NCBI GenBank assembly: GCA_905479195.1
Contig: CAJQLO010000001.1
Coordinates: 716,948-780,947 of the forward strand
Direction: 5' to 3'
Length of the DNA stretch: 64,000 nucleotides
From: an uncultured Gammaproteobacteria bacterium
GTDB lineage: Bacteria > Pseudomonadota > Gammaproteobacteria > GCA-002705445 > GCA-002716945
Shown: positions 40,748 through 51,855 of the stretch, piece after piece
How the letters are laid out: every line of letters starts with the position of its first letter
Position numbering within the stretch: the first letter of the stretch is position 1
Position numbers and translations under genes: made by a program
Notes under the pieces: model-generated
Databases searched by the model: none
Told to the model about the DNA's origin: nothing
The model's input: the letters and a program-made list of their open reading frames with translations, nothing else

Positions 40748-41190
40748 TAATTATTTAATCTCTCAACATTACCAGAATAATTTAAAGAGTTTTTAATCTT
40801 AAGAGCTATTTTTTCTGCCATTTGCTTATCAACAAATGGACCTACTGCAATAGACTCAATATTATTTTTAGAACTTAAATTAATAATTGAAGTTATTCCT
40901 AGTTTTTTTAAATCATTTGAAAAATTACTAGTCAGCTTTTCTGAGGTTATACTCGGAAATGATATTATCCATGATTCAGAGATTATCTGTTTTAAAGGTA
41001 TATCATCAGAAACTTCTACATCCCTATACTTTGTTATTTCTACTGAATCATTTTCTATACTGTTCTCGGGTATATTTAAAGAATAAGTAATTTTATTAAA
41101 ATTATAAATATAATTCATTACTGGCATATAAAAAATATATCCTGGAATAAATAATAAAGTTAAAATTAGATATGTATTTTTTAATTTCAT
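40747..41190 (-). CDS. dedD: SPOR-domain membrane protein (DedD-like)
   Basis: One N-terminal membrane span (about 5-26) is followed by a short linker and a C-terminal SPOR-like domain (WIISFPSIT...ESIAVGPFVDKQMAEKIALK, from about 73). SPOR domains bind denuded peptidoglycan at division sites. The gene is between folC and cvpA, exactly where dedD lies in other gammaproteobacteria. At 147 residues it is shorter than typical DedD (about 220), mainly in the linker. Confidence 0.82.
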   Translation of the reverse strand: MKLKNTYLILTLLFIPGYIFYMPVMNYIYNFNKITYSLNIPENSIENDSVEITKYRDVEVSDDIPLKQIISESWIISFPSITSEKLTSNFSNDLKKLGITSIINLSSKNNIESIAVGPFVDKQMAEKIALKIKNSLNYSGNVERLNN

Positions 41191-42482
41191 TAAATAATGT
41201 CTTTATGCTTATTTATTAATTCATAATAATCTAAAAATTCAGAGACAGTATAAAATGAGCCATAGACAACAAGTCGGTCATTCTCACCTAAAGATGCCAT
41301 CGCCTGAGAACAGGCTTCATTAATACTATCAAATGTTTTAATATTTTTCTGATTGATTGCACTAGACATTCTTGTTTTGATCTCTTCTGAATTCATTCCT
41401 CGATCACTATTTATTGTGCCACAGTACCATTTATCAACATTGCCTATCATTGGTTTAATTAAACTATATACGTCTTTATCTTTTAATACACCTATAACTG
41501 CAATAGTATTTTTTTTACTTTCTTTGTTAAGATTATCCATTAACTTTTCTGCAGAGTCAGCGTTATGGGCAACATCAATAATAATTTCAGGATTTGAAGA
41601 TATCGTTTGGTATCTTCCCATTAATAATATATTTTCAATACCATTCTCTAATAACTCAGTATTTTCAAGAATAGCTGGCTCTATAAGCTCTAATGCTTGC
41701 AATGCAGCAGCTGCATGATTATATTGGAAATCACCCTTTAAAGGCAATAAAGGTAAAGTTAACTCCTTCCCAAGATTACTTTTCCAAGTCCATGTAGTAT
41801 TTGAAATCTTTGTAAAAAAATCATTTTGATTATATAAAAAATTAGAACCATTTTTTTTGGCATAACTTAATAAAACAGAAGGAGGGCTCTTGTCAGCATA
41901 AATACAAGGCGCAAATGGTCTCATTACCCCAGCTTTCTCTAAAGCAATACTATCAATTGTAGTACCTAAAAACTCCGTATGATCTATTCCTATAGAAGTG
42001 ATAATTGCTAAAGTTGAATCAATAATATTCGTAGCATCAAGTCTGCCACCTAATCCAACTTCAAGCACAACATAATCTAGATTTTTTTTACTAAACAAAT
42101 AAAAGGCCGTTAAAGTTGCAAATTCAAAATATGTCAAGGTTGTCTCACCTCGCAATTTATCAATCACTTTAAACGACTCTATTAACTCAGCAGATGTTGC
42201 CTCTTCTTTGCCTATCTTTATTCTTTCATTGTATCGTTTTATATGTGGTGATGTAAAAGTTCCAACAGAAAATTTATTTTCAAAAAGAATACTTTCCAAT
42301 ATTGCTACAGTAGAACCTTTCCCATTTGTCCCAGCCACAATAATGACTTTATCAGCTATACTTTTAATATTTAGCTTTTCATATACTGATTTAATACGCT
42401 CTAGCTTAAAGTCAATATTTTGAGGATGGAGTGTTTGCTGCCAATCAAGCCATTCCTGTAAGTTACTTGGATATTCTTTCAC
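41190..42482 (-). CDS. folC: Dihydrofolate synthase / folylpolyglutamate synthase
   Basis: FolC adds glutamates to (dihydro)pteroate and folate. The P-loop [15 protein letters not shown] (near 48), the [13 protein letters not shown] motif (near 77), [11 protein letters not shown] (near 144) and HTEFLG (near 170) are visible. The 430 residues are full length. It overlaps the accD 3' end by 20 bases, the usual accD-folC coupling. Confidence 0.95.
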   Translation of the reverse strand: MKEYPSNLQEWLDWQQTLHPQNIDFKLERIKSVYEKLNIKSIADKVIIVAGTNGKGSTVAILESILFENKFSVGTFTSPHIKRYNERIKIGKEEATSAELIESFKVIDKLRGETTLTYFEFATLTAFYLFSKKNLDYVVLEVGLGGRLDATNIIDSTLAIITSIGIDHTEFLGTTIDSIALEKAGVMRPFAPCIYADKSPPSVLLSYAKKNGSNFLYNQNDFFTKISNTTWTWKSNLGKELTLPLLPLKGDFQYNHAAAALQALELIEPAILENTELLENGIENILLMGRYQTISSNPEIIIDVAHNADSAEKLMDNLNKESKKNTIAVIGVLKDKDVYSLIKPMIGNVDKWYCGTINSDRGMNSEEIKTRMSSAINQKNIKTFDSINEACSQAMASLGENDRLVVYGSFYTVSEFLDYYELINKHKDII

Positions 42483-43338
42483 TACTATAGTTACTCATCA
42501 AGGACGAAATAATTTCAGCTAATTTAGCTTTCTGGTTATTCCTATCTAATATAAAATCTATTGCGCCATGGTCTTGTAAAAATTCACTTCTCTGAAATCC
42601 ATCTGGGAGTTTTTCCCCAACGGTTTGTTCGATAACTCTTGGGCCAGCAAAACCAATAAGTGCATTAGGTTCGCCTATGTTAATATCACCCAGCATAGCT
42701 AAACTAGCAGACACGCCGCCCATAGTAGGATCAGTTAAAACAGAAATATATGGTAAACCTTTTTGAGATAAATCATTTAGTGCTGCACTTGTTTTAGCCA
42801 TTTGAAATAAAGAAAATAATGATTCTTGCATTCGAGCTCCACCACTAGCAGAAAAACAAACAAGAGGTTTTTTTTCTTCAATGCATTTTTTTACAGCCAA
42901 AGAAAATTTCTCACCAACCACGGACCCCATTGAGCCACCAAAGAATGAATATTCAAATATACATACAATTGCAGGGATTTTATTTATATTGCCTTTGAAA
43001 ACCAACATTGCATCTTTTTCACCAGTCTTTTTTTGAGTAGATAACAACTTATCTTTATACTTCTCTTTATCTTTGAAATTCAACATATCTACTGGCATAA
43101 TATTGTCAAATATCTCTATCCTGTCTTCCGCATCTAAAATAATATCAGCTCTTGTACGCGCTGATATCCGCCCATGATTATTACACTTTGGGCATACATT
43201 GAGATTTTTTTCAAATTCTGCTCTATATATAACGGTATCGCAATTAAGACACTTGTGCCATAAGCCTTCAGGAACAGAGCCTTTATTTTCCTTCTCTGCT
43301 CTTATTCTTGATGGTAGTATTTTATCTAACCAGCTCAT
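42463..43338 (-). CDS. accD: Acetyl-CoA carboxylase carboxyltransferase beta subunit
   Basis: AccD with AccA transfers CO2 to acetyl-CoA for fatty acid synthesis. The N-terminal zinc ribbon has CLNC and CPKC pairs (near 33 and 52). The crotonase-like core includes [27 protein letters not shown] and [15 protein letters not shown]. The 291 residues are typical. It overlaps trpA by 4 bases. Confidence 0.96.
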   Translation of the reverse strand: MSWLDKILPSRIRAEKENKGSVPEGLWHKCLNCDTVIYRAEFEKNLNVCPKCNNHGRISARTRADIILDAEDRIEIFDNIMPVDMLNFKDKEKYKDKLLSTQKKTGEKDAMLVFKGNINKIPAIVCIFEYSFFGGSMGSVVGEKFSLAVKKCIEEKKPLVCFSASGGARMQESLFSLFQMAKTSAALNDLSQKGLPYISVLTDPTMGGVSASLAMLGDINIGEPNALIGFAGPRVIEQTVGEKLPDGFQRSEFLQDHGAIDFILDRNNQKAKLAEIISSLMSNYSSERISK

Positions 43339-44147
43339 TTCTCACCTATACTCTTACTTATGCTCATTAAAAATGACTTTATCTTTTTATACATTATCAT
43401 TTTATTATCTATATGTTGCTCAATTAATTCTACTATAGAACTACCAATAATTATACCATCAGAAAACTTTCCAATATTTTTAGCAGTAATTCCATTTTTT
43501 ATACCAAAGCCAACCGTGACTGGAATGCTACCCTTTGATAGCTTCCTGATATGGTCTACACTTTTCTTAATTGGTTTAAAATCTATAATAGATGATCCAG
43601 TTATTCCTTTTATTGAAACATAATATAGATAACCAGTAGAGTATTTAATTATTTTTTTTAGTCTTTTATCTTCTGTAGTAGGTGAAGCTAAGAATATCTG
43701 ACATAAATCATTTTTAATCAAGGCACTATTTATTTCTTCTGATTCTTCTGGAGGAGAATCTACGAGTAAAACACCATCCACACCTTTACTCTTAGCTTGT
43801 ATTGAAAATTTATTAAAACCCATACGTTCTATTGGGTTCATATACCCCATTAAAACCAAAGGTGTTTTTTGATTACTTTTCCTAAAAGCTTCAACAACTT
43901 TTAAAACATCTAATAATGAAACGTTTTTTTTCAAAGCTCTTTCTACGCCCTTTTGTATTGTAGGTCCATCAGCTATAGGATCTGTAAATGGAACACCTAA
44001 TTCTATAAGGTCTACCCCTGACTCTACCATTAAATTCATTATTTTTAATGTAGATTTTAAATCAGGATCGCCGCAAACTAAATATGTAATGAAAGCAGTT
44101 CTTTTACTTTTTTTTTGTTGCAAAAAAAGCTGGTTAATTCTATTCAC
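43335..44147 (-). CDS. trpA: Tryptophan synthase alpha subunit
   Basis: TrpA cleaves indole-3-glycerol phosphate. The catalytic glutamate is in [16 protein letters not shown] (near 49) and the catalytic aspartate in [11 protein letters not shown] (near 136, where the common reading is DLP). VGFGIKN (near 212) binds phosphate. The 270 residues are full length. It overlaps both trpB and accD by 4 bases. Confidence 0.95.
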   Translation of the reverse strand: MNRINQLFLQQKKSKRTAFITYLVCGDPDLKSTLKIMNLMVESGVDLIELGVPFTDPIADGPTIQKGVERALKKNVSLLDVLKVVEAFRKSNQKTPLVLMGYMNPIERMGFNKFSIQAKSKGVDGVLLVDSPPEESEEINSALIKNDLCQIFLASPTTEDKRLKKIIKYSTGYLYYVSIKGITGSSIIDFKPIKKSVDHIRKLSKGSIPVTVGFGIKNGITAKNIGKFSDGIIIGSSIVELIEQHIDNKMIMYKKIKSFLMSISKSIGEK

Positions 44148-45343
44148 ACTTTCATTCCTTGAAGAGATGCTATTGTATCAATATCTTTGTCACCCCTGCC
44201 CGATAAATTTACTAATATATTTTTTTTAGATTTAGATTTAGCAATTTTAAAAGTATACGCTAGAGCATGCGCTGTTTCTAGAGCAGGAATAATTCCTTCT
44301 TTTTCAGTTAAATAATAGAAAGCCTCAAGAGCTTCTTTATCGGTCACTGTCACGTACTTAACTCTTTTATTATCTTTCAACCAAGAATGCTCCGGGCCAA
44401 CACCAGGATAGTCTAAACCTGCAGAAATTGAATGAGTAGACTCTATTTGTCCGTTTTTATCTTCCATAATATATGTGCGATTACCATGCAATATTCCTGG
44501 CTTACCTTTATTCAGTGGGGCTGCATGTTTACCTGTACTTAACCCATATCCACCTGCCTCTACACCAATAATTTCTACATTATCATTTAGGTATGGATGA
44601 AATAGCCCTATTGCATTAGAACCTCCTCCTACGCATGCGACCAAGATATGCGCTTTTTTATTAATTTTTTTCATTTGCTGTTTGGATTCATGACCAATAA
44701 CTGACTGAAAGTCCCTCACTATCATTGGATAAGGATGTGGTCCAGCTACAGATCCAATAATGTAATGTGTATCATCAACATTAGTTACCCAGTCACGTAG
44801 TGCTTCATTTAAGGCATCTTTTAAAGTTTTAGAACCAGAATTAACAGCCACCACTTCAGCTCCTAGCAGTTTCATACGATAAACATTTATCTTTTGTCTC
44901 TGTATATCTTCGCTACCCATGTAGACAACACATTTAAGATTATACCGAGCACATGCAGTGGCAGTTGCAACACCATGTTGCCCAGCTCCAGTTTCTGCGA
45001 TAATACGTGTTTTCCCCATTGCTTTTGCAAGCATAGCTTGGCCCATCGCATTATTAATTTTATGGGCTCCAGTATGATTTAAATCCTCTCTCTTGAGATA
45101 AATATTGCAATTTCCAAGTTCTTTGCTAATTCTAGATGCATGATAGATTGGAGTAGGTCTGCCAACATAGTTTTTAAGCTCTCCTTTTAATTCTTTCTGA
45201 AAAGATGCTGACTTAGCAATCTTCATATAAGCTTTATATAGCTCACTCAATGGATACATTAATGTCTCAGATACATACTGGCCTCCGTATTTCGCGAAAT
45301 GCCCATCTTTATCTGGAAATGATTTATAATTAATCTTTTTCAT
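44144..45343 (-). CDS. trpB: Tryptophan synthase beta subunit
   Basis: TrpB joins indole and serine with PLP. The PLP lysine is in [13 protein letters not shown] (near 93), the substrate loop is [13 protein letters not shown] (near 116), and the phosphate-binding glycine loop is [12 protein letters not shown] (near 238). The 399 residues are normal. It overlaps trpF by 14 bases. Confidence 0.96.
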   Translation of the reverse strand: MKKINYKSFPDKDGHFAKYGGQYVSETLMYPLSELYKAYMKIAKSASFQKELKGELKNYVGRPTPIYHASRISKELGNCNIYLKREDLNHTGAHKINNAMGQAMLAKAMGKTRIIAETGAGQHGVATATACARYNLKCVVYMGSEDIQRQKINVYRMKLLGAEVVAVNSGSKTLKDALNEALRDWVTNVDDTHYIIGSVAGPHPYPMIVRDFQSVIGHESKQQMKKINKKAHILVACVGGGSNAIGLFHPYLNDNVEIIGVEAGGYGLSTGKHAAPLNKGKPGILHGNRTYIMEDKNGQIESTHSISAGLDYPGVGPEHSWLKDNKRVKYVTVTDKEALEAFYYLTEKEGIIPALETAHALAYTFKIAKSKSKKNILVNLSGRGDKDIDTIASLQGMKV

Positions 45344-45995
45344 AATTTTCTAACTCAGATATTCTTACATTTTCTATAAATTTTTTCATCAAGAGATGGT
45401 CTTTTTTTCCAATACTTGATTCAATCCCACTACTAACATCAACACCCGGAGGGTTATATTTAGATATCAAAGCTTTAATATTTGAAGGATTGAGCCCACC
45501 AGCAGTTAAATATGGAAATGACAAGTCTTGGTCAGCACAAAATTTATTTTTATTAAGAATCTCCCAGTCAAAAGTCTTGCCAGTCCCCCCATAAGTATTA
45601 CCAGATGAAGTGTCTAGTAAAAAAGCATATGCATGTTTAATAAAATCCATATTGATATTTAATTTTGCATCTTCAATATGAAAAGTTTTTATGAAAGGTT
45701 TTTTAAAAAAATTACAAAAATCAACTGACTCATGACCATGAAATTGCAAGATATCAAAATCAAGATTTTTAATTATGGTATTAACATCTTCTTTAGACTG
45801 ATTCATAAATACTGCTACAATATTTTTTTTCTTATCACATGTATTAATTAATTTTTCAGCTAAATTAAGATCAACACATCTCGGGCTTTCTTTTGCAAAA
45901 ATAATCCCTAAATAATCAATATCTTCTATATTGCTAGCATACTTGATATCATTAATATTTGTAATTCCGCATACTTTGATAAGAGTCTTTTTCAT
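45330..45995 (-). CDS. trpF: Phosphoribosylanthranilate isomerase
   Basis: TrpF performs the Amadori rearrangement in tryptophan synthesis. The catalytic cysteine is in [14 protein letters not shown] (near 9), the catalytic aspartate in [19 protein letters not shown] (near 131), and [11 protein letters not shown] and GVDVSSGIE complete the barrel. I use the ATG at 45995; an in-frame TTG precedes it. It starts the trpFBA-accD-folC unit. trpC, trpD and trpE are not in the window. Confidence 0.94.
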   Translation of the reverse strand: MKKTLIKVCGITNINDIKYASNIEDIDYLGIIFAKESPRCVDLNLAEKLINTCDKKKNIVAVFMNQSKEDVNTIIKNLDFDILQFHGHESVDFCNFFKKPFIKTFHIEDAKLNINMDFIKHAYAFLLDTSSGNTYGGTGKTFDWEILNKNKFCADQDLSFPYLTAGGLNPSNIKALISKYNPPGVDVSSGIESSIGKKDHLLMKKFIENVRISELENYEKD

Positions 45996-46001
45996 CAATA
46001 T

Positions 46002-46009
46002 ATACTAAC
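46002..46009 (-). promoter_or_regulatory. Extended -10 element before trpF
   Basis: On the minus strand TGT followed by TAGTAT (46007-46002) forms an extended -10 that ends 6 bases before the trpF ATG. No Shine-Dalgarno lies between, so a leaderless transcript for trpFBA is predicted. A weaker -35 cannot be assigned. Confidence 0.45.
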
Positions 46010-46045
46010 ATGTATTTTTATTAAGGAGTAAGTAATCAAGTATCT

Positions 46046-46828
46046 CTAGAAATACGGAAATGCGTCCTCAGAATTAATATTATATTGCTTGGGGTAGACA
46101 ATATTTTTAAGGTATAAACCATTTGGTAAAACCATTTTTCCACATTTTTTTCTATCACGAGAGTTAATTAACTGGACAATATAATTGGGTTCATATTTAG
46201 ATGTACCCACATCAATCAATGCTCCAACAATATTTCTAACCATATGATATAAGAAACTATTGGCTGTTATATCTATATATAGAAAGTTTTTATATTTATT
46301 AAGTTTTAATGACTTAATATTCTTAATTGGACTTTTAGCAGAACAACCAGATGCTCTAAAACAACTAAAATCTTTCTCACCTCTTAAATGCTTAAAGGTT
46401 GATCTAATCTTTCCAAGACTAATTTTTTTATTTAAATGTAAAGCATTTGAGGACAAGTAAGTAGATGGATAGTCTTGATTCAAAATAACATAACGATACG
46501 TCCTAGCTAAAGCGCTGTATCTTGCATGAAAATTATTATCAACATGATATACATTTTTAATGATGATATCGTTAGGGGTATTAGAATTAATCCCATTAAG
46601 CCATTTATAATCTAATCTTTTTTTATTAGTGTCAAAGTGTACTATTTGAGAAAACGCATGAACGCCAGTGTCTGTTCTTCCCGCACATATTGTGCTTACC
46701 TTTTCATCTGCAATTTTAGATATAGCTTTATCTACATAATATTGTATAGTTTTTTCTTTATGGTTTTTTTGTTTTTGCCATCCAAAATAATTAGCACCAT
46801 TATACTCTATAGATAATGCAATTCTCAT
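46046..46828 (-). CDS. truA: tRNA pseudouridine38-40 synthase
   Basis: TruA modifies the anticodon stem of many tRNAs. The start MRIALSIEYNGANYFGWQKQ, the catalytic aspartate in CAGRTDTGVHAFSQ (near 51) and SFLYHMVRNIVGAL (near 193) are diagnostic. The 260 residues are typical. It overlaps the FimV-like gene by one base, in the order fimV-truA-trpF known from Pseudomonas. Confidence 0.95.
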   Translation of the reverse strand: MRIALSIEYNGANYFGWQKQKNHKEKTIQYYVDKAISKIADEKVSTICAGRTDTGVHAFSQIVHFDTNKKRLDYKWLNGINSNTPNDIIIKNVYHVDNNFHARYSALARTYRYVILNQDYPSTYLSSNALHLNKKISLGKIRSTFKHLRGEKDFSCFRASGCSAKSPIKNIKSLKLNKYKNFLYIDITANSFLYHMVRNIVGALIDVGTSKYEPNYIVQLINSRDRKKCGKMVLPNGLYLKNIVYPKQYNINSEDAFPYF

Positions 46829-47700
46829 TACTTTAATTGCATAAACAGAAGTCTTGCTTCATGCTTTTGGTCTTCAGGATCATTTTCAACAATTCTTTTT
46901 AAAAGATTCTTGGCATCTTCATTTTCACCACTAGCTATCAATGCTCTGGCTAAATCAATTTGAGAAATATTTTCATCATTCATGATTTCATCCGCAGCAT
47001 TTGCTTTGTCATTTATCTCATCTTGCTCTACTAAAGGCTCGGCATCTTTTCTTAATCTCATTAGCTGCTCTTCATCTTTAGCGCGCTTCTTGTCTCGGAT
47101 AGTGTTATTACTATTTGTAAACTCTATATCTTTTGCTGATTTCCTTCTTGCTTTTTTAGATCTAATATTTTTAGATTTAAACACACCAGCTGCACTATTA
47201 ATTTCTTCTAGTAATTTCATTATTGAATCAGCTTTATTTTTTAACTCACGAATATCATCTTCATGATCAATTAGTGGTTTTTGAGTATCATTATTTTTCG
47301 AAGTTAGTTCTCTGATAATAGAAAATAACTCTGACTGTTTTACGATATCTTTATTTAGTTTGGTTATGTCATTATTTATAATTCTAAACTTTTCAAAAAA
47401 ATATCCAATAACGAATAACCCTGCTATTACATATAATGGGTTAATCTTTTCATATGGTAATGAAACTATTAAACCACTTAAATCTAATATTAATGCGCCT
47501 ATAATATTTAATAAGCTTAATATTATTGGCAATATGATGGCAATTAGATTAGCTAAGTTTTCTAGAATAATAACTTGTACTTCACCAAGAAGAATTAAGA
47601 TGCTCGCTGTTTTTGAGGAATAATCAATTGGCCAAACACTATAAATAGGAACATAAGCAAATAATACAATAACAATTAAAAATCCAACAAACTTTTTCAT
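46828..47700 (-). CDS. fimV: Short FimV-like membrane protein
   Basis: The position between asd and truA is that of fimV, and the C-terminal 45 residues (ISQIDLARALIASGENEDAK...RLLFMQLK) match the FimV C-terminal TPR-like motif. The rest differs from classical FimV (about 900 residues with a LysM domain). Here residues 1-110 hold several hydrophobic segments (about 5-20, 32-60, 62-80, 88-102), followed by a coiled coil and an Arg/Lys-rich stretch. FimV organises polar structures and type IV pili; whether this reduced form does so is unknown. Confidence 0.7.
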   Translation of the reverse strand: MKKFVGFLIVIVLFAYVPIYSVWPIDYSSKTASILILLGEVQVIILENLANLIAIILPIILSLLNIIGALILDLSGLIVSLPYEKINPLYVIAGLFVIGYFFEKFRIINNDITKLNKDIVKQSELFSIIRELTSKNNDTQKPLIDHEDDIRELKNKADSIMKLLEEINSAAGVFKSKNIRSKKARRKSAKDIEFTNSNNTIRDKKRAKDEEQLMRLRKDAEPLVEQDEINDKANAADEIMNDENISQIDLARALIASGENEDAKNLLKRIVENDPEDQKHEARLLFMQLK

Positions 47701-48725
47701 TTAACACCTTTTATTAATTCTTCGGCTATCTGAACACTATTAAGTGCAGCACCTTTTCTAACATTATCAGCTACAACCCAAATATTCAAAATATTATCAC
47801 TATTAAGAGATTTTCTAACTCGTCCAACGTATACCTTGTCAGTGCCATGACCATTTATAAAAGCTGTAGGGTATTCATCATTGCTTGGATTATCAATCAA
47901 TTCTATACCTTTATTATTTTTAAAATCAGACATAACATCCTTGATATCTATTGGCAGCTCTGTTTCTATTGTTACTGATTCTGAATGACCAATAAGAACA
48001 GGAACACGAACAGCTGTCGCATTAACAGTAATATCTTTACTTAAAATCTTTTGAGTTTCCCATACCATTTTCATCTCTTCTTTTGTATATCCATTTTCAC
48101 AAAAACTATCTACAAATGGGATTACATTAAATGCAATTTGTTTAGGGTAAACTGAAGCTTTTATATCTTGTTGATTTAAATACGAGTATGATTGTTCTAG
48201 CAATTCGTCAACTCCTTTTTTTCCTGACCCAGATACAGCCTGATAAGTGCAAACATTAATATCTAATATTTTATATCTATCATGGATTGGCTTTAGTGCT
48301 ACTAGCATTTGGATTGTTGAACAATTAGGGTTCGCGATTATATTTGTTTTTACATGTTTTTCAATATCAAGAGGATTGACTTCAGGAACAACTAACGGGA
48401 TATCATCAACATACCTAAACTCTGATGTATTATCAATAATGACAGCACCTGCTTTTGCAGCAATTGGAGCATAAACTTTAGAAACGCTACTACCTGCAGA
48501 AAAAAAAGCTATATCAATATCCTTAAAATCATAATCATCTATAGCAATCACATCAAGCAAGTCATCCCCGAATTTAACTTGGCTACCTTCTGATCTTTTG
48601 CTGGCAACAGCAATAACATTATTTATAGGGAATTTTCTAGAAGACAAAATTTCTAATAGAGACTCACCCACTATTCCTGTAGCACCAATAATTGCAATAT
48701 TATATTTATCTTTAACTTTAAACAT
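47697..48725 (-). CDS. asd: Aspartate-semialdehyde dehydrogenase
   Basis: Asd makes aspartate semialdehyde for lysine, methionine and threonine. The NADP motif IIGATGIVGESLLEIL (near 12), the catalytic cysteine in IANPNCSTIQMLVAL (near 133) and the TAVRVPVLIGHSESV motif with the catalytic histidine (near 245) are clear. The 342 residues match the shorter Asd2-type enzymes. It overlaps leuB by 8 bases. Confidence 0.95.
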   Translation of the reverse strand: MFKVKDKYNIAIIGATGIVGESLLEILSSRKFPINNVIAVASKRSEGSQVKFGDDLLDVIAIDDYDFKDIDIAFFSAGSSVSKVYAPIAAKAGAVIIDNTSEFRYVDDIPLVVPEVNPLDIEKHVKTNIIANPNCSTIQMLVALKPIHDRYKILDINVCTYQAVSGSGKKGVDELLEQSYSYLNQQDIKASVYPKQIAFNVIPFVDSFCENGYTKEEMKMVWETQKILSKDITVNATAVRVPVLIGHSESVTIETELPIDIKDVMSDFKNNKGIELIDNPSNDEYPTAFINGHGTDKVYVGRVRKSLNSDNILNIWVVADNVRKGAALNSVQIAEELIKGVK

Positions 48726-49797
48726 GTTTTCTAATTTCCTCTACGAGAGCATCACCCATTTCAGATGTGCTAACAAATTCTTTCTCTAAGCTAATATCTT
48801 TTGTCAATACACCTGATTTCAGAACATTTTCAATAGAGTTTTTAATAATGTTTGAAACTTTTATATTGTCTAGAGAATATTCAAACATCATCGCAACTGA
48901 CAAAATCATTGCAATCGGGTTCACTATACCTTTGTCCGCAATATCTGGAGCAGAGCCATGAATCGGCTCATAAACACCATTGATATCAGATAACGATGCT
49001 GATGGTAGCATACCAATTGAGCCAGTTAACATAGAAGCCTCATCAGATAGTATATCCCCAAATAAATTTTCCGTAAGTATCACATCAAACTGCTTTGGAT
49101 CTTTAATTAATTGCATAGCAGCATTGTCAACATACATATGATCTAGCTTAATTTCAGAATATTTATCCTTATGTAATTTAGTTACGGCATCTCTCCATAC
49201 TTGAGATGCCTCTAATACATTAGCTTTATCTACTGATGTTACTCTAGATGATCTTTTCTTTGATAAATCAAAAGCATACTGAGAAATTCTAGAGACTTCA
49301 TTTTCAGAATAAATCATGGTGTTAAATCCAGATCTATTAGGTCCATCATGAAAACCTCTTGGTTCACCAAAATAAACTCCACCGATCAGCTCCCTTATAA
49401 TAACAATATCTAAATTTTTTATTATTTCAGGCTTAATTGTAGAGCTTTCAAGCAAAGCATCAAATAGAAATATTGGTCTTACATTAATATATAAATCCAA
49501 TGATTTTCTTAATGCTAGTAATCCAGATTCAGGTTTTAGCTTATTTTCATTCTTCTCATGTTTTTTTGTTCCAACTGCTCCTAATAAAATACAGTCAGCT
49601 TTTCCTGCTTTCATAGAAGTTTCTTCTGGATATGGAGTTCCATGATTATCTATGGCAATACCACCAATATCAGCGTATTCATATGACAGGTTACTTAATT
49701 TTAACTTATTGAATAAATCAATAACCTTAATGGCTTCTGCCATAATTTCAGGCCCAACTCCATCGCCAGGTAATAATAAAAGTTTTTTCTCAGTCAT
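48718..49797 (-). CDS. leuB: 3-isopropylmalate dehydrogenase
   Basis: LeuB oxidatively decarboxylates isopropylmalate. LLLLPGDGVGPEIMAEA starts the protein; RELIGGVYFGEPRG (near 140), DNAAMQLIKDP (near 225) and GSAPDIADKGIVNP (near 283) are family motifs. The frame is open to a TTG at 49809, but the ATG at 49797 with TTGAGAAT upstream gives the standard N-terminus. It slightly overlaps leuD. Confidence 0.95.
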   Translation of the reverse strand: MTEKKLLLLPGDGVGPEIMAEAIKVIDLFNKLKLSNLSYEYADIGGIAIDNHGTPYPEETSMKAGKADCILLGAVGTKKHEKNENKLKPESGLLALRKSLDLYINVRPIFLFDALLESSTIKPEIIKNLDIVIIRELIGGVYFGEPRGFHDGPNRSGFNTMIYSENEVSRISQYAFDLSKKRSSRVTSVDKANVLEASQVWRDAVTKLHKDKYSEIKLDHMYVDNAAMQLIKDPKQFDVILTENLFGDILSDEASMLTGSIGMLPSASLSDINGVYEPIHGSAPDIADKGIVNPIAMILSVAMMFEYSLDNIKVSNIIKNSIENVLKSGVLTKDISLEKEFVSTSEMGDALVEEIRKHV

Positions 49798-50434
49798 TAT
49801 TATTCTCAAATATCCATGGTTTTTTCAGTTTCATTTCAGATTCATAATTCCGAATCTTATCTTTATATTTCAAAGATAGCTCAATATCATCATATTCAAA
49901 TATAATTCTCTCTTTGTCCGCATCAGAAATAGTAAATGAATATACTTGGCTATTAGGCGTTGTAATTGTCTGATTTTGAATGTTAATTGTCAAATTATAT
50001 TTAGGAGACGCAGATATTTCATCAAATATATTTTCTAGCTCATCTTTTTTAAGAGAAATTAAAAGCAAACCATTTTTAAAACTATTTCTATAAAATATAT
50101 CAGCAAATGATGTAGAGATAACAGCTTCAATCCCATAGTCCTTTAGAGCCCATACCGCATGTTCACGAGAAGACCCACATCCAAAATTATCGTTAGCTAA
50201 TATTATATTACCATCTGAATATGGCTTTATATTTAAAACAAAGTCAGAGTTTAAATTTCTTTTTTCTGTTGTACCTAAATCTCCAGGATCTGTATATCTT
50301 AACGAGTCAAATAAGAATGGTCCAAAACCTGATTTCTTAATTGATTTTAAATATTGTTTAGGGATGATAGCGTCAGTATCAATATTTGATTGGTCAAATG
50401 GTATAACTTGTCCTTCAATAATCTTATTTTTCAT
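49790..50434 (-). CDS. leuD: 3-isopropylmalate dehydratase small subunit
   Basis: LeuD with LeuC isomerises isopropylmalate. [15 protein letters not shown] (near 16) and the [19 protein letters not shown] swivelling-domain signature (near 82) are present. The 214 residues are normal. It overlaps the leuC 3' end by 11 bases. Confidence 0.95.
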   Translation of the reverse strand: MKNKIIEGQVIPFDQSNIDTDAIIPKQYLKSIKKSGFGPFLFDSLRYTDPGDLGTTEKRNLNSDFVLNIKPYSDGNIILANDNFGCGSSREHAVWALKDYGIEAVISTSFADIFYRNSFKNGLLLISLKKDELENIFDEISASPKYNLTINIQNQTITTPNSQVYSFTISDADKERIIFEYDDIELSLKYKDKIRNYESEMKLKKPWIFENNND

Positions 50435-51836
50435 TTATAAATTCTACAACGTTACTAAAATGTCCTTTTATTGCTGCTAATGCAGCCATTGATGGGCTAA
50501 CTAGATGAGTCCTTCCTTTGTCTCCTTGTCTGCCCTCAAAATTTCTATTAGAAGTTGAAGCACATCTCTCATATGGCAATAGACTATCATTGTTCATGCC
50601 AAGACACATTGAACATCCCGGTTCTCTCCATTCAAAACCAGACTTAATAAAGATTTTGTCGAGTCCTTCTTTTTCTGCCTCAGCCTTCACATGTCCAGAC
50701 CCAGGAACAACAATTGCTTGTTTAATATGATCTGATATTTTATAGCCTTCTAAAATTTTTGCTGCTTGCCTTAAATCCTCAATCCTGGAATTAGTACATG
50801 ACCCTATAAATATTTTATCAAGTTTTATAGATTGGATATCTTGATTAGCTTCTAGTCCCATATAATCTAGAGCTCTTTGAATATATTGTTTTTTACTAGA
50901 GTCATTTTCATTCTCAGGATCAGGAGTTTTACCATTAATATCAGTTGTCATTTCAGGTGATGTCCCCCATGTGACCTGAGGTAATACATCAGCTGCATCA
51001 AATGACAAAGTCTTATCAAATTCAGCATCACTATCACTAACTAAAGTTTCCCAATATTTTATGGCACTGTTTAAGTGTTGTTTACTCGGGGAGTATTTTC
51101 TATTTAACATATAGTCAAAAGTTTTTGAATCAAAAGATACTAGGCCAGATTTAGCCCCAGCCTCAATGCTCATATTACACATAGTCATTCTGCTTTCAAT
51201 GCTCATGTTTTCTATGCAGTTACCAGTGAACTCAATTGTATAACCCGTTCCACCAGATGTTCCTATTATTTTGATAATATGTAAAATTAAATCTTTTGAA
51301 GAAACAAGATGGCTAAGACTGTTAGTAATATTAATTTTAAAATTCTTTTCTTTATTTATATTTATACATTGTGTGGCAAGAACATGCTCTACGTCGCTAG
51401 TTCCAATCCCAAAAGCAAGTGATGCAAGCGCGCCATGCGTTGACGTATGTGAATCACCACAAACTAAAGTCATTCCTGGTTGAGTAATGGCAAGCTCTGG
51501 GCCAATGACATGAACAATACCTTGATTAATATTATTTAAATCAAAATAACTAAGTTTATGTTTCTTACAATTATCTATCAAAGTATCTACTTGAAGTTTA
51601 GATATTTTATCATCTATACCTGATGCTCTATTTTTAGTTGGAACATTATGATCTGAAACAGCAAAAATAGAATTTTTATTCCATATATTCCGTTTCTTAA
51701 TACCAAGACCATCAAAAGCTTGAGGTGATGTTACTTCATGCACCAAATGTCTATCAATATAGATCAGAGACGACCCATCTTTATTCTCATGAACTAGATG
51801 TTCGTTCCATATTTTATCATAAAGAGTTTTTTTCAT
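50424..51836 (-). CDS. leuC: 3-isopropylmalate dehydratase large subunit
   Basis: This aconitase-family subunit carries the [4Fe-4S] cluster; ligand cysteines are in [13 protein letters not shown] (near 345) and [11 protein letters not shown] (near 405). [21 protein letters not shown] (given in part, near 128) is a further signature. The 470 residues match E. coli LeuC (466). It heads the leuC-leuD-leuB-asd series and lies 19 bases after aroC. Confidence 0.96.
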   Translation of the reverse strand: MKKTLYDKIWNEHLVHENKDGSSLIYIDRHLVHEVTSPQAFDGLGIKKRNIWNKNSIFAVSDHNVPTKNRASGIDDKISKLQVDTLIDNCKKHKLSYFDLNNINQGIVHVIGPELAITQPGMTLVCGDSHTSTHGALASLAFGIGTSDVEHVLATQCININKEKNFKINITNSLSHLVSSKDLILHIIKIIGTSGGTGYTIEFTGNCIENMSIESRMTMCNMSIEAGAKSGLVSFDSKTFDYMLNRKYSPSKQHLNSAIKYWETLVSDSDAEFDKTLSFDAADVLPQVTWGTSPEMTTDINGKTPDPENENDSSKKQYIQRALDYMGLEANQDIQSIKLDKIFIGSCTNSRIEDLRQAAKILEGYKISDHIKQAIVVPGSGHVKAEAEKEGLDKIFIKSGFEWREPGCSMCLGMNNDSLLPYERCASTSNRNFEGRQGDKGRTHLVSPSMAALAAIKGHFSNVVEFINEK

Positions 51837-51855
51837 AATATGAGCTTAAAATATA

